NCBI GenBank assembly: GCA_003024985.2
Contig: PXIH01S0010744.1
Direction: 5' to 3' (one strand)
Length of the DNA: 17,953 nucleotides
Origin: Euperipatoides rowelli
Lineage: Eukaryota > Onychophora > Udeonychophora > Euonychophora > Peripatopsidae
Shown piece by piece: positions 1 through 9,640 of this stretch (its first letter is position 1; the number at the start of each line of letters is the position of its first letter). The notes beneath the pieces are model-generated. The model worked only from the letters and a program-made list of their open reading frames with translations, was not told where the DNA came from and made no database searches. The position numbers and the translations under genes were made by a program.

Positions 1-918
1 AAGAAAGTAACTTTTTCTCTCCTTTTTTTTATTATTCAAAACTTTAAGTAATAACATCCATTATTTTTCTAAACAATAATATTTTTCTAAACGTAATTTC
101 TGCCCTGTCTATATTTTCTAGCTCATGTAGCGTGATAGCGCCTTGATCCCAGATATGCATGACACCCCAGCGAGATATTATCCTTTGGCTACATCAAATT
201 GACGTCATCTCGTGGGTTTTAATTTTTTTTAAACAACGTAGAAACTTGCAAAGTTTTATATGTTTCTGTTTAAATTTTCCAAATTGATTAATTAAACAAA
301 TATTTTTAAGTAAAACTATACATAAATCAATTAAAAAAAAATCATTGATAAACCACTTTAAGAATAGTGTTTCTTTTAACAATAAAGTTAATTTGTATTT
401 GAATCAATTGTTATAAAGTTACATTGGTATATATATACATATTGTGATTAATTGCATTGTGTACTGTATCAACACTGTATATATTGTATTATGTCTATTA
501 CTAATCCATTCAACCAACATTTGTTAAGGTTGATTTCACATCAACACCACTTCATTTAGTGTTATTAAATAATTCATGGTTGGATCATCTTCTCTAATCG
601 TCCCGATTTTTAAAGATTTTTTTTGGAGATCTGTGGTATATTATTAGAAAATAAATTTAAAATCCTGGTAAGATTAGTGTTCTATACTAGTGGAAATCAA
701 ACAAAATTTATATTTTACTGTGGATTACACAGATTAATGGTAATCTGCTTTGTTTTGTTAATGGTTACCTAAAGGCAGATGGACTATGGTATATGCGCTC
801 AACAATGAAAGGAGAGATCGTAACTTCGTACATTTTTTTTATTGTTATATTTCAAATAAGAAGTGAAATGAAAGAAATGAAATAATTAAAATAAAAGTGA
901 AATGAAAGAAGTGCTACG
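1..918. other. AT-rich leader region, no gene seen
   Basis: No reading frame here shows recognisable protein motifs. A minus-strand frame at 194-382 is a low-complexity translation of AT-rich DNA and is not supported. Small sites visible are a perfect TGACGTCA (CRE-type palindrome) at 200-207, a short hairpin GTTGA/TCAAC near 529-547, and a 16-bp direct repeat (AAGTGAAATGAAAGAA) at 861-876 and 895-910, just before the first codon of the LINE ORF1 at 919. The last few hundred bases may be the 5' untranslated region of LINE A, but nothing marks its 5' end. Confidence 0.5.
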
Positions 919-1569
919 ATGTCAAACAAAAGATTTCCGTGCGGCTACTGCAAGTTAAAAGTTATTTCAAAACATTTGAAAATATTGTGTGCTGGTTTTT
1001 GTGGTCACTCTTTTCATTTAGACGGTATTTTAAACAAGGATAATTCTTTTAAAAGAAGTGGCTCTGAATTTATACGTATTAACTGCTCTAGGATTGATCC
1101 AATTTATAAACAATTTGATAAATTTTGCAGTTATTGTACTTCATTTATTCCTGCTATAAAGGATGGAATAGCTTGTCAAAATAAAGATTGCTTGTTTATT
1201 AAGTTTAATATTACAACCTTTTCAACTAATTCAACTTTACGTAGTTTTTTTTTTATGATGATTGCGCTTCAATTGATGGACAGATTTTATGCGGTTGTTG
1301 TTTGTACTCTATTAGAGCCAATAATATAGTCTATGAATTTAGCGGAGGTTGTAACGGGTTTTTTTTTTCATTTTAAATGTTCAACATTTTGTAATAGAGG
1401 ATATATTTCATTAGAAGAATCTTTTATCTGTCAGAATTGCAATGTTAACAGAGTAAGATATGTATACTCTAGTACGACCACAGCAACGCTAATAGAAAAT
1501 TATTCACACAATGAACTTAAAATTGAAAAAAAAATTTTGTTAATCAAATTGTCAAAGAGAATAACGTAA
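919..1569 (+). pseudogene. LINE A ORF1, N-terminal Cys/His (PHD-like) fingers, frameshifted
   Basis: The start is ATG 919. Residues Cys8, Cys11, Cys24, Cys28 and His33 form a C-x2-C-x12-C-x3-C-x4-H array, as in PHD-like fingers of LINE ORF1 proteins. A second finger lies in another frame: from about 1260 a frame reads DCASIDGQILCGCC, then a GGC-containing stretch. It returns to the first frame after 1368 with FHFKC and, further on, FICQNC. The two frame changes fall at two 10-T runs (1245-1254 and 1359-1368), so indels in homopolymers explain them. Such fingers probably help ORF1 bind nucleic acid or protein partners, but their exact role is not known. The frame then ends at a stop near 1567. 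The alternative, two independent small genes, is unlikely because the finger spans both frames. Confidence 0.75.
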
Positions 1570-2148
1570 ACTAGCCAGATAACATTGATAGAGTTGCTAT
1601 TTCTGAGGAAAATCGCATTTATAGATTAGAAAATTTGATTGAAAAATTAATTCAAGATAAAGTTTATTTATAAGATTTCAGATAGAATAGCTAGTGGTTG
1701 TAAACAAAATGGTATTGATACATCCAAAGAAGGTCAAGTCCCCAGAGATTCCTCTGATTTAAAGATCATTAGAGAGAGTGCATTTGAGGGGAAGCCACCT
1801 ATTATTGATTCTTTGTTACTTGGCAAAGTTGAATAGACATCTTGTGAAAATATACTTGCATTAGTGACGATTCTGATTGCTCTTTACATATTAATATATC
1901 TAAAAATAAAATTCAATCGTCTCTTCATTCATTGTCCATGAAGAGTGAAAATGAATCGGATGGAGAACCATGTATTTCAGTTTTTATATCAGTATTAACA
2001 GAAATAAAATTAAAGAGAATTTCATCTAATGAAGCTGAACAGTGGAAGCCACTTACCCCATATGATTTATCTTCTAATTCAAACTCAGTTTCACTAAGTA
2101 CTAAAGAAAATATTCCTCAATCTAATGGTAAAGAAGACCTCCTAATTA
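1570..2148 (+). pseudogene. LINE A ORF1, middle linker region, degraded
   Basis: This joins the finger region to the C-terminal domain. It has short open stretches in different frames, rich in Ser, Glu, Asp and Lys (for example 1932-2177 and a frame around 1670-1835), separated by stops. This composition is usual for the disordered or coiled linker of LINE ORF1 proteins, but no motif is diagnostic. It is assigned by position between the two recognisable ORF1 domains on the same strand. It has no sign of being an independent gene. Confidence 0.5.
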
Positions 2149-2505
2149 ATGATGCTAAAGATAACTTGGAAAGATAAAAAAATTGTTGTTTTCATTTCTA
2201 GATTTGTTCAAAATATGACAAAGTTAAATATTAGTGATTTTCTTATTTTTAAAGGTGTTTTAAAGAAATCTTTTGTTATTCATAAGCTTATAACGAAAAA
2301 AAAGAAATATAATATTTTTCATTTGCTTATAGATGAAGACTATTCTCAATTAATTTATTCAAATCATTTTTGGAACCCTAAAATTCTAGTAATTCCATTT
2401 AATGGTAATTTATATGATGAATATAAAAAAGATAATGCTGTTTCTATTAACCATAATGATAATTTGATTGATTTTAATAATGTCGTTAATGTAGAAAATA
2501 CATAA
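2149..2505 (+). pseudogene. LINE A ORF1, C-terminal RNA-binding-type domain
   Basis: An open stretch reads VVFISRF, then NMTKLNISDFL, IHKLITKKKKYNIF and HFWNPKILVIPFNGN. This matches the pattern of the C-terminal domain common in invertebrate LINE ORF1 proteins: a beta strand ending in SR(F/L), a T-x-x-D/N-I helix, K-L-x-T-K, and a W-P-x-x-(I/V)-L-V motif. The domain is thought to act in binding element RNA. Numbering from 2149, the SRF is at residues 17-19 and the W-N-P at 75-77. The stretch ends in TAA at 2503-2505. Recognition rests on my memory of the family pattern. A profile search of this segment would settle it. Confidence 0.7.
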
Positions 2506-2780
2506 AATTTTAAATTGGAGTCTATTTTTCCAATTAGGGTTAATGATATTTTCCAAACTGATATAAAAAGGTTTTTAAAAAATAGATGACTCCATACCTT
2601 TTAACAATAAAAAATATTGTGATTCAAATGATCCAAAAATAGATAAATATTGGTCTGCTACTGTTTATCTAAACACAGTTAATCTTTTTAAAGATTATAC
2701 TATTAAGAATTCTAATCATTTACCTTTGGAATTAGGTAATTTTGAAAATAGGTCTAGAGTATTACCTCTAAATGGAAACA
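2506..2780 (+). other. LINE A ORF1-ORF2 junction region
   Basis: Short open stretches occur here (for example around 2585-2785, reading SNDPKIDKYWSATVYLN, ending in two stops) with no motif I recognise. By position it is the ORF1/ORF2 boundary or the start of ORF2. It may include the low-conservation N-terminus of ORF2. Confidence 0.4.
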
Positions 2781-3485
2781 GTTAGTAATTAAATATATCC
2801 AAGATAAGGATTTTTTTATACTAACGGGTAAATTAGATGAATTAAATCTATTTGTTTTGGAATATAAACCAGATATTTTTGTGCTGACTGAATCCTGGTT
2901 GACTAATCAAATTCTTAATGAAGCCATTAGTATGTTAGGTTTTAATATTATTAGATATGATAGATGTAGGGGTAAAGGTGGAGGAAATATCGTCTTTTAT
3001 ATAAATGGTTTCACGGTGTCTGATATTGTTGTGAGCAGTTCTAATTTATTCTGTTTACTCTAACAATTAATAGATTGAGATTTTATATTGCATCTGCTAT
3101 AGGGCCCCTAATATTGACCCTGATATTAATAGAGAATTCTTGAGTACATTGGATAGTATGATCAAGCAAAGTATGATAAAGCACTACAATGACATTGTTA
3201 TTATGGGTGATATAAACCTACCTGAAATAGATTGGAGTAAGGGCCTTTGTAAAAACACTAATGGTAGTGTAGGTGATTTATTTTTTGGTTTTATTCAAAA
3301 GAACTTTCTTATTCAGCATATTCATGATATAACCAGAATCAGAGGTAGTTCCAGCTCTGTTTTAGATTTAATAATTAATAGAGAAGAAACAAAAATTGAT
3401 ACTATTGTTTATCTCCCTTCAAATGCTAAAAACATTAACCTTGTATTAGCTTTTGATTACAAAGCAATATTATTTGTTTAGAGCC
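2781..3485 (+). pseudogene. LINE A ORF2 endonuclease domain, frameshifted
   Basis: This is an apurinic/apyrimidinic-type (EEP family) endonuclease, which nicks target DNA to prime reverse transcription. Seen in order: GKLDELN and YKPDIFVLTESWL, with the catalytic-type Glu codon at 2890-2892; GGGNIVFYI; then in another frame IIMGDINLPEIDW (GDxN at 3206-3217) and SSVLDLIIN. The final Ser-Asp-His motif is degraded: the expected place reads KNINLVLAFD. A frameshift lies between 3063 and 3140. About 38 residues separate GDxN from the TR of the next block, the long form of this loop, unlike elements B and D in the same window. This suggests A is a different family. Confidence 0.85.
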
Positions 3486-4075
3486 TCCCAATCGGTCTAA
3501 ATGTCGTTTGAAGAACTTTCTTGATTTTGATAATCTTCAATATGAAATTAAGGAATGTTTAGAAAAACTTGATATTGAAAAGTTAAATTGTAGTGCAGAT
3601 GATTTTTAAAAAAATTACCAGCTTACAATTGAAAATATTAGATAAGTTATAAAGAAATTTACACCAGTAAAAAAGATTCATAGCAAAGGAAATAGAGCTA
3701 AAAAATCTATTAGGATTAAACAACACATTATCGCCTTAAAAAAAATGTGTAGCTTTCAGAAAGTATCAAAAGTCTAAATTGTTAGATGATTCTAATAGTT
3801 ATAAATGTCTGCCTAATGGTGTGACTCAGACAATAAGAAATATTAGATATGAGTACGAGTTAAACTTAATTTCGAACTCTAGTAATGATCCTACAAAACT
3901 CTTTAATTATTTTAGATCAATGAACAAATCTAAGTATAACAGAATTGAAGCATTAATTGATCAGAATAATGTATTACAAAAAAATAATAAAATTATGGTT
4001 AATTTATTGGATAGAATGATCAAATTAGGTAAAATTATGTCACCCTCACAAAGATTCCTTGAGGGGATCTGATTT
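3486..4075 (+). pseudogene. LINE A ORF2 endonuclease-RT linker, degraded
   Basis: The segment after the endonuclease has the Lys-rich, Tyr/Trp-containing character of the linker before the RT in CR1/jockey ORF2, read across several frames. The last open part (3779-4072) contains LISNSSNDPTKLFNYFRSMN and an IEALIDQNNVL stretch, the usual K-x-F-(W/N)-x-(Y/F)-(I/F)-(R/N) plus L-x-D-x-x segment just before RT block 0. It then stops abruptly. No LPKxxK, DFSKAFD, PQGS or YVDD motif follows. Confidence 0.65.
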
Positions 4076-4347
4076 TTATTTTTAAAAATATTGTTTTAAA
4101 TAATACTAATTATTCTGAGTCTAACCAGTCTTTTTGTTTATCTAATAATTTAAACACTAGAGGTCATATGTATAAATAAAAGGTTAATAATAGAAGATCT
4201 AATAGAAGAGACATGTTTATTGCAAATCNTAATATAAATAAGTGGAATTCCTTGCCTAAGGAAATTTTCAACGAAGATATTATGTCATTATCTTTATTTA
4301 AAAAAAGATTGGATGATTATTATTGTTCTCTGATGTTACCTTTTTAG
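4076..4347 (+). pseudogene. LINE A ORF2 C-terminal end
   Basis: In frame from about 4190 the sequence reads a basic RSNRRDMF stretch, then INKWNSLPKEIF (WNSLP at 4243-4257), LSLFKKRLDDYY and a TAG stop at 4345-4347. A WN-x-LP followed by an F-K-x-x-L-D helix closes ORF2 in CR1/L2/jockey LINEs. It follows the pre-RT linker directly, so the RT catalytic core and thumb (several hundred codons in an intact element) have been lost. An unresolved base (N) is at 4229. Confidence 0.85.
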
Positions 4348-4510
4348 ATATGCCATTTCAGTTGTAATGTTTTGAATGATTTTTATTGTATTGCCTTTTT
4401 ATATATGTCATATGTTTGTTTAAAATCTTTGTAATTTTTTACTTATCTCACATGTAATTTTGTACTTATCTCACAAGAATTAACCTAAATAAATCATATA
4501 TACTTTTTTT
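4348..4510 (+). other. LINE A 3' untranslated region
   Basis: AT-rich sequence after the ORF2 stop, with a short near-repeat (ACTTATCTCACATGTAATTTTG / ACTTATCTCACAAG around 4441-4480) and AATAAA near 4488. It has no clear simple-repeat tail. The 3' end is placed by loss of recognisable features, not by a target-site duplication. Confidence 0.55.
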
Positions 4511-4913
4511 GACTTCATCATTGTCTTTTCTGTCAGCAACATTAACATATACAACTCAAGAATAAATATTAGAGTGTATTTTCTATTGATGTTTAAGCCT
4601 CAATCACGATTGTTTATTTACCATCATACAGCCTTATGATATGTATATTAAACCATACTGATTAGAACCACAAATCTTATCTATCAACTGTGACATGTCA
4701 GCAAATGATATATACTGTATATACAGTACTGTATATACAGTATATAAATACTGAAAAGCTGAACCTTAACAAAAATAAATAAATGTCTATACTATATATG
4801 TGTGCATAATAACAAACTATGGCCCTAGGAGGGGGGTCAGAGCTGTTACATAATGAAGTGGGTGGAGAGGAGAATGGTAAAATGCTGGTGCAACTGGTAG
4901 CTAATGACTGCAG
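4511..4913. other. AT-rich intergenic stretch
   Basis: No coding motif on either strand. It holds the 38-bp palindrome listed separately and a short G-rich patch (GGAGGGGGGTCAG near 4829). The right end grades into the leftmost copy of the structured repeat. Confidence 0.5.
4709..4746. repeat. Perfect 38-bp palindrome
   Basis: The stretch TATATACTGTATATACAGT is followed at once by its exact reverse complement, giving a 38-bp palindrome with no spacer. The flanking bases (A at 4708, A at 4747) do not pair. It is made of the unit TACTGTATATACAGTA, itself a palindrome, so it may be a short satellite-like repeat. It could extrude a cruciform. Confidence 0.95.
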
Positions 4914-5033
4914 GACCGCTATTTTGTTACTATGGTATACTGTGAAATAAAGCTGGAGGCAAAACTGAAAATGCTTTGTAAATAAATCTCTCTGTTTATT
5001 ATGGTGATAAATAAAACTCTATTTACACTGGAA

Positions 5034-5070
5034 AGTATTACCGACTAGCCAACTTGCTAGTTGGCATACT
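5034..5070 (-). repeat. Conserved hairpin in left structured repeat
   Basis: The stem CCGACTAGC pairs with GCTAGTTGG around the loop CAACTT, with a further AGTAT/ATACT outer stem. The partner at 10021-10057 differs at four of 37 positions. One stem pair changes from A-T to G-C on both sides, a G-T wobble becomes G-C, and one C-G pair becomes a C-A mismatch. Confidence 0.85.
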
Positions 5071-5118
5071 AGAAATAAAAAAAACAATACACATAATTCC
5101 AGCTGAAATGGACAAATG

Positions 5119-5161
5119 TTGGAGAGCTGCCAATCATCTTGTGATGGCCGACACTCTCCAA
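5119..5161 (-). repeat. Second hairpin in left structured repeat
   Basis: TTGGAGAG pairs with CTCTCCAA, and inside it GCCAATCA pairs with TGATGGC with one bulged A. The corresponding stretch of the right copy (about 9930-9975) has a different sequence but also shows inverted repeats (AGTG/CACT and CGTC/GACG). Confidence 0.65.
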
Positions 5162-5255
5162 GGTAAAGACAACAAAGGAAAACAGGAGAAGCCTTCTATA
5201 CTGTACAATGTATAATTAGTAAATTAGCATTGGCTCACCCATTACAGAGTTAGAA

Positions 5256-5299
5256 CATCTATGACGAATTTACTAATTAAAATAAACATGTCACAGATG
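5256..5299 (-). repeat. 44-base inverted repeat in left structured repeat
   Basis: CATCTATGACG faces TGTCACAGATG, an 11-base stem with two imperfect pairs. The right copy has the same 44-base spacing with a perfect 11-bp stem (9776-9819). It lies upstream of the TATA-like box in the minus-strand reading direction. Confidence 0.75.
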
Positions 5300-5400
5300 A
5301 AATCAAAACCTATGGAATGTGAGAGCAAATGTAAACAGAGAATAATTAAATATTGTACTGAATAAAAGTATTAGAAGCTTAACGATCATCATAATATATA

Positions 5401-6162
5401 AATTTATATAAAATAAGTAGACTACATATTGAATTGAGGGTATATCAACATTAATGGGTGCCCACTCACCAATGGCTCCTTAAATGTGTTGTTGGCTATT
5501 TAATTATAATTCCGAGTGGCCCACATGGCACCTGTCATTTCAATAGGCAATATGGTAATAGATTTATTGGTATTTTTTTTAAGATACGCTTTAATGAAAT
5601 AATAAACATATTTAAAAAAAACAATAGACAAACTAAAGCAAAATTTCTTACTCCTTTAATTTTTATTATCTCCCCTGCTCCCGCTTTTTCCATAAGTTCA
5701 CATGCGTCCAAAAAAAAATGGCGGATCGGTATTGATTTGCTAACCTGCATGTATACTATTATTACAGTCATATAGTCAGACCTTCATCAGAAGTGCTAGT
5801 CTTGGTCCACAGAAATTCCCTCCTCATTTTTTAACTATTAACCTATCTTAGGTTAAAGTTGTGCTCTTTCTTTATCTGAATTTCCACAATCAGTATTTAT
5901 ACTTCGTGATGCATCATGATTTTTACATTTCTATTTTACTATGCGGTTGTAAGAATTAAATCATTACTGTACTTTAATAAATACATTATACAGTATTTAT
6001 TACTGTATATAAAGTCAATAAACCATACATTATCTGTCTTATACCAAATCAGAAATTATTTATAATTTATAAAATAATTTGATATAAAATTTAAGAACAG
6101 TGGAAAAACTTCACTCAACGTGCAACAGAAAAGTGTCTAGCTAGAAACTGGCTGAATAAACC
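5401..6162. other. Unassigned AT-rich stretch between repeat and Tx1 LINE
   Basis: Overlapping frames on both strands (5458-5775 plus, 5535-5771 minus) are mutual shadows with no recognised motif. The minus frame contains FFLDACELMEKAGAGEIIKI followed by a donor-like GGA|GTAAGA, so a decayed exon cannot be excluded but is not supported. A YY1-like AAAAAATGGCGGAT lies at 5713-5726. The stretch ends at a T run (about 6163-6172) that could be the reversed A-tail of the minus-strand LINE. Confidence 0.4.
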
Positions 6163-7709
6163 ATGTTTTTTTTTGTCATCTGCACATGTATTTTTTTCAT
6201 TATGGTAGGGCTTCGGAAGTTGGGTCAAAATACTCAATGTCGATCAAAAAAGGAAAATTTCACCTCTGAATAAGGTTGGAAAAAAGTGGGTTTAATACGT
6301 AGGTGAAGTTAGGACTTAGATTTTAGGGCCTCCAAACTCAGAAGAAACACAGCCTGACACCAGATTCCGTTCCCCATATTTAAGACCGATGACCCTGGGA
6401 AAGCACAAGTGCTGGACTACATGTGTTCTGTGTGCAGGCCCACAGGACATGTGCCCCCCACCCAGCTCCACTGCTTTGCTCCACCCCCACAGCACAAGAC
6501 AGTTCCATCTCCAAAGGAGGGATTGACTGTGAGTAGTGAAGGATTGGAGGAATGGAAAACAAAGCCGGACCAAGAACAAATCACAACAAAGGGGCTACAA
6601 TTATCAGAAAAAAAGAAAATTCAAAATCTAAAATTTTGGTGAGAACAGTAGGAATCAAATGGGATGAAAGGACAACAGGGTGGCTTAGTGCCATGTCGAC
6701 CCTGGCTGCATGGGAAAAACTGGGAATTGCCCAATCGAGATGATAATGTGAATAGATATATACAATGAGAACATAACCCAATGCATAAAGGGGGAAAAAC
6801 CCAAAAAGCATCATGATGCAGAAATAAAAAGGAAAGAAACAAGAACCTCCCCCCCCCAACCAAAACCCTGAAAATATAGACCAAGAGACTATGTAAAAAT
6901 AGAACTATATAAAAAGTTAAAAAGATAAAGATAAAAAAGTAAAACATGTCCAACAACACAAAAGATAAAAAACGACTGCAAACCCCACTTGAAATGAGCC
7001 AAAAACAAAAGGTCCACATGCTGGCCACAACAACCGCCATGCTCAACATACCCTAGGACCAAAGACATCATGACGGGCACACACCACAGCAGAAGAAAAC
7101 ACACATGCAAGATGCGCATTAAACAGACGGAAAACTCAACCATTGAAAACATTGCTCCGCCTGAATACAACCAGCCGACCACATGGGTGCCAACACTCAC
7201 CATAACAAATATCCCCATAGCTTAGACATAACCGAACCCACCGCCAGTGGCAGAAAACGAAGGCCCACACTACCTCAGCGGCTGAATCCAGAACCGGTTG
7301 TTAAAAACAGCCACCACAACATCGCAAACCAGACAAAGGGTGGGGGCGAAACTAAGGTGTGAAATGGACAAAGTCCTGATACCATCCCTGCACCTGTACA
7401 GCCTCAGAGAACCTGAGGGTGGGAGCGGAAAGGCAAGTAAGTAAACTGTCACTTCTTATTTCACCTCTGACAGATTGCCACCCATCCACCACAGAATATT
7501 CAGTGGCCCGCTCGCAGGGTGCCCAAAATGGGGCGCAGCGACAGCATCGCCTGCCCCAAATGGGCGAGACTTTGCCCAAAAGAATGATCAGTGGCAACAC
7601 AACACCCAAGTAACCACCCTGTGCGTGCTAGGCGTCGCCTCCTAACATGTTGAACAATGCTGCCAAAACAACTTAAGCATTTCCCGGAACCAGAGCTCAG
7701 GTCGCTGAA
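6163..7709 (-). other. 3' untranslated region of the Tx1/L1-type LINE
   Basis: About 1.5 kb follows the ORF2 stop on the minus strand. Medium-length frames on both strands (minus 6621-7049, 6889-7218, 7352-7609; plus 6409-6642) overlap one another and give hydrophobic or low-complexity translations without motifs. I read them as by-products of the higher G+C content and low stop-codon density, not as genes. A long non-coding 3' region is common in L1/Tx1 elements. Confidence 0.55.
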
Positions 7710-9640
7710 CTAATGTGAGCCTGGGCACCACCGCTGACATGAAGGCACGATTTGCCACATAGAAAAGATAAAACAAGGAATAAGTTTGCAAACTTTTCTG
7801 AATTTGCAAACAATCCCATGGAACCGCAGGTCAGCCCTGCACTCAAAATCCCTACACACCCCAGCGTCACAGACCAATTCCCTCCTAAGAGGGCCCAGGG
7901 CTGGGCAGTCATGATACAAGTGACTGGAATCTGGAGCACCCTGCCCACAAAGTTCACAGAGTGTACCAGCCACAAAGCCCATCTCGGAACAACTTGCTAG
8001 AGTTATGTGCAGAATGTGCTCAGCCTTCCAACATACATCCTCCACCTATGTGGAATAATTTTATTAAACATTAATCCCCATGATATTCACCCCATGTACT
8101 CCACTGGCCGAACCACAGGCGGAACCTCTAAAACATAATGGTCATGAAAGAATAAATATGTCACCCTGGCAGTGACCCCCTGGGGGTTCACCTGCACATC
8201 CATCCACACAATACACATTGCTGAAAGCACATCATCTACAACCAGAAGCTCAGGATCATTCTCCACTACATGCACTGGCGCCCATACTCAATGCATATGC
8301 CCCAGCGTATATATTGTGCTAAGCAGCTCTGTAGCCAGCATGAAGACTTTGCTTGAATAACACACCGGCTCATTTCCACATAAGATTTGCCATATAGAAC
8401 AAGAACCCCAGGTCACAGGAACAGTCTCAAAAGATAAACCCCAGTAGGCAAAAATGCGGTTATAAAAAAGGGGCTGCTGAACGATCTCCATTAACTAAAG
8501 TCCGACAGGCTGAATGTTTGCCAAGTCCATTACAGACCAAATTTCCCCATATTCAGGGGGGACTTTATTACTAGCAAGCAAGTTGCTACGTTGCAATAAC
8601 ATTTGGACACCTCCATAATAATGGTGTGTTGCCCATAGCACTACATCCCTCCAATAAATGCGGACCCCTGAAAACCATCTGATGCACCCTTCTCAGTCTG
8701 TGATTTAATAACACTGCCAATGTGTATGGGAGGGCAAGCCCCCCCCTGCTGCCGATCTCGAATCATGATTTTTGGTAACCACCCATTGCCTATGATTCTT
8801 ATCCCAGAAAAATTCACCTACTAAGTTTTGCAGCAATTCAGTTTGCACCTGGTTAATATGAAAACTTGAAGAAAATAGGTAATACAACACAACACACCAC
8901 ACCTTGATTAGTCTCACATGCCACGTAAAATCCATATTACTGAGAATGGGTCTAAGAACACCCGCCTCCCAAAACCAGTAACCTACCCAATAAATTATTA
9001 AAATTTTTCTTATCCCATATAGCCATATTAAGTCTTTTTAAACCCTCCAGAGAATCACAATGGTCCTATTAGGACCAGCAGGGTCCAAAAAGAGCGTAAC
9101 ATCATCAGCATACACCGATATAATAAACGCCCTTCCCACAAGGCAAAAAGCCAGGTCCATCAAAGAGCGCTTTAGGGCACGAATCAACAGTTCATCGCTA
9201 AAGCGAATAGGATAGCCAAAGCCGGGTCACCCGCCTAAACCCCTCTGGATGTCAATGCACTAACTGAGTATGCCATTGATTGCTAAATGGACCCCAACAT
9301 CTCTAAACAGTAGAGAAATTAGTTGTACTGCATCAATCAAGAAGCCCACATGTGCAAAGGTTTCTCAAAAAAAGATGCTTAATCGAGTCATAGTTGTGCC
9401 CCTAATCCAGTGAGGCCACAATAAACGGCAGTCCCAACTTGTTGTCGTCCCACACCACATCTTGAGTGGCAGCCACATTCCCCAACATGTTTATACATTT
9501 GAGAGCAAAGGTTTGCTCCACCAATATAACCGTGTCCACCATGCCGGCAATACGTGCAGCCATGATACGAGAAAAAATATTATAATTGTTTTGCATGGTG
9601 ATGGGCCTTGAACTGTCGACCTCGGAGAGGTCAGTTTCTC
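7710..9640 (-). pseudogene. Tx1/L1-type LINE ORF2 remnant: reverse transcriptase and zinc motif
   Basis: Read on the minus strand: LSEVDSSRPITMQNNYNIFS and IMAARIAGMVDTVILVEQT (RT blocks 1-2); FIVASLD, stop, then YDSI where the D-x-x-K-A-F-D block is expected; VGVHLAINGILS, then RGLGG, stop, PGFG for the RQGCPLSP block; YADD at 9101-9112 followed by VTLFLDPAG; a thumb-like region with VGEFFWDKNHRQWV (8705-8935); and near the C-terminus C-x2-C-x8-H-x4-C at 7905-7958. An intact protein would copy element RNA into DNA at a nick. Several stops and frameshifts make it a pseudogene. Both catalytic Asp codons of YADD survive. The last frame ends at 7710. Confidence 0.88.

Larger units (their letters stand above)
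919..4510 (+). mobile_element. LINE A: CR1/jockey-like non-LTR retrotransposon, internally deleted
   Basis: The order is ORF1 (Cys/His fingers, then a C-terminal RNA-binding-type domain), ORF2 apurinic-type endonuclease, endonuclease-RT linker, ORF2 C-terminus with a WNSLP motif, and an AT-rich 3' end with AATAAA near 4488. This is the order of a CR1/jockey-group LINE. The whole reverse-transcriptase core is absent between about 4072 and 4080, so the copy cannot be autonomous. Several frameshifts and stops show it is old. The 5' boundary is unknown because any 5' UTR blends into AT-rich DNA. The 3' boundary is placed where the AT-rich 3' UTR ends, and no target-site duplication was identified. 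Confidence 0.85.
4914..5400 (-). repeat. Structured LTR-like repeat, left copy (minus orientation)
   Basis: The reverse complement of this stretch aligns along most of its length with 9655-10203. The most conserved part is the 37-base hairpin at 5034-5070, which matches 33 of 37 bases of its partner. Read on the minus strand it has, in order, an inverted repeat (5299-5256), a TATA-like TATAGAAGG (5200-5192), two further hairpins and an AATAAA signal (5000-4995). The TATA-to-AATAAA distance is about 200 bases, as in the right copy. Length near 500 bp and this signal order resemble a solo LTR (U3-R-U5). No TG...CA ends, target-site duplication or adjacent gag/pol was found, so a terminal inverted repeat of a DNA element remains possible. 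Edges are approximate. Confidence 0.75.

Noticed and set aside
200-207. TGACGTCA as a functional CRE promoter site
   Set aside because: An 8-mer is expected by chance in a window this long at an appreciable rate, and no gene start follows closely.
194-382. Minus-strand frame of 62 codons
   Set aside because: The translation is low-complexity, produced by AT-rich DNA, with no motif and no supporting context.
5458-5775. Overlapping plus and minus frames as possible genes
   Set aside because: They are shadows of each other, have no domain motif, and lie in unassigned AT-rich DNA. A donor-like GTAAG on the minus strand is not enough to call an exon.
5784-5790. CTGATGA on the minus strand as a hammerhead ribozyme core, or Penelope-type tail
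   Set aside because: No GAAA after a helix II and no convincing helix III partner could be found. The word alone is too short. A covariance-model search would settle it.
6316-7218. Several minus-strand frames and one plus-strand frame as genes
   Set aside because: They overlap in different frames, give hydrophobic low-complexity peptides, and lie in the 3' untranslated region of the Tx1/L1-type LINE.
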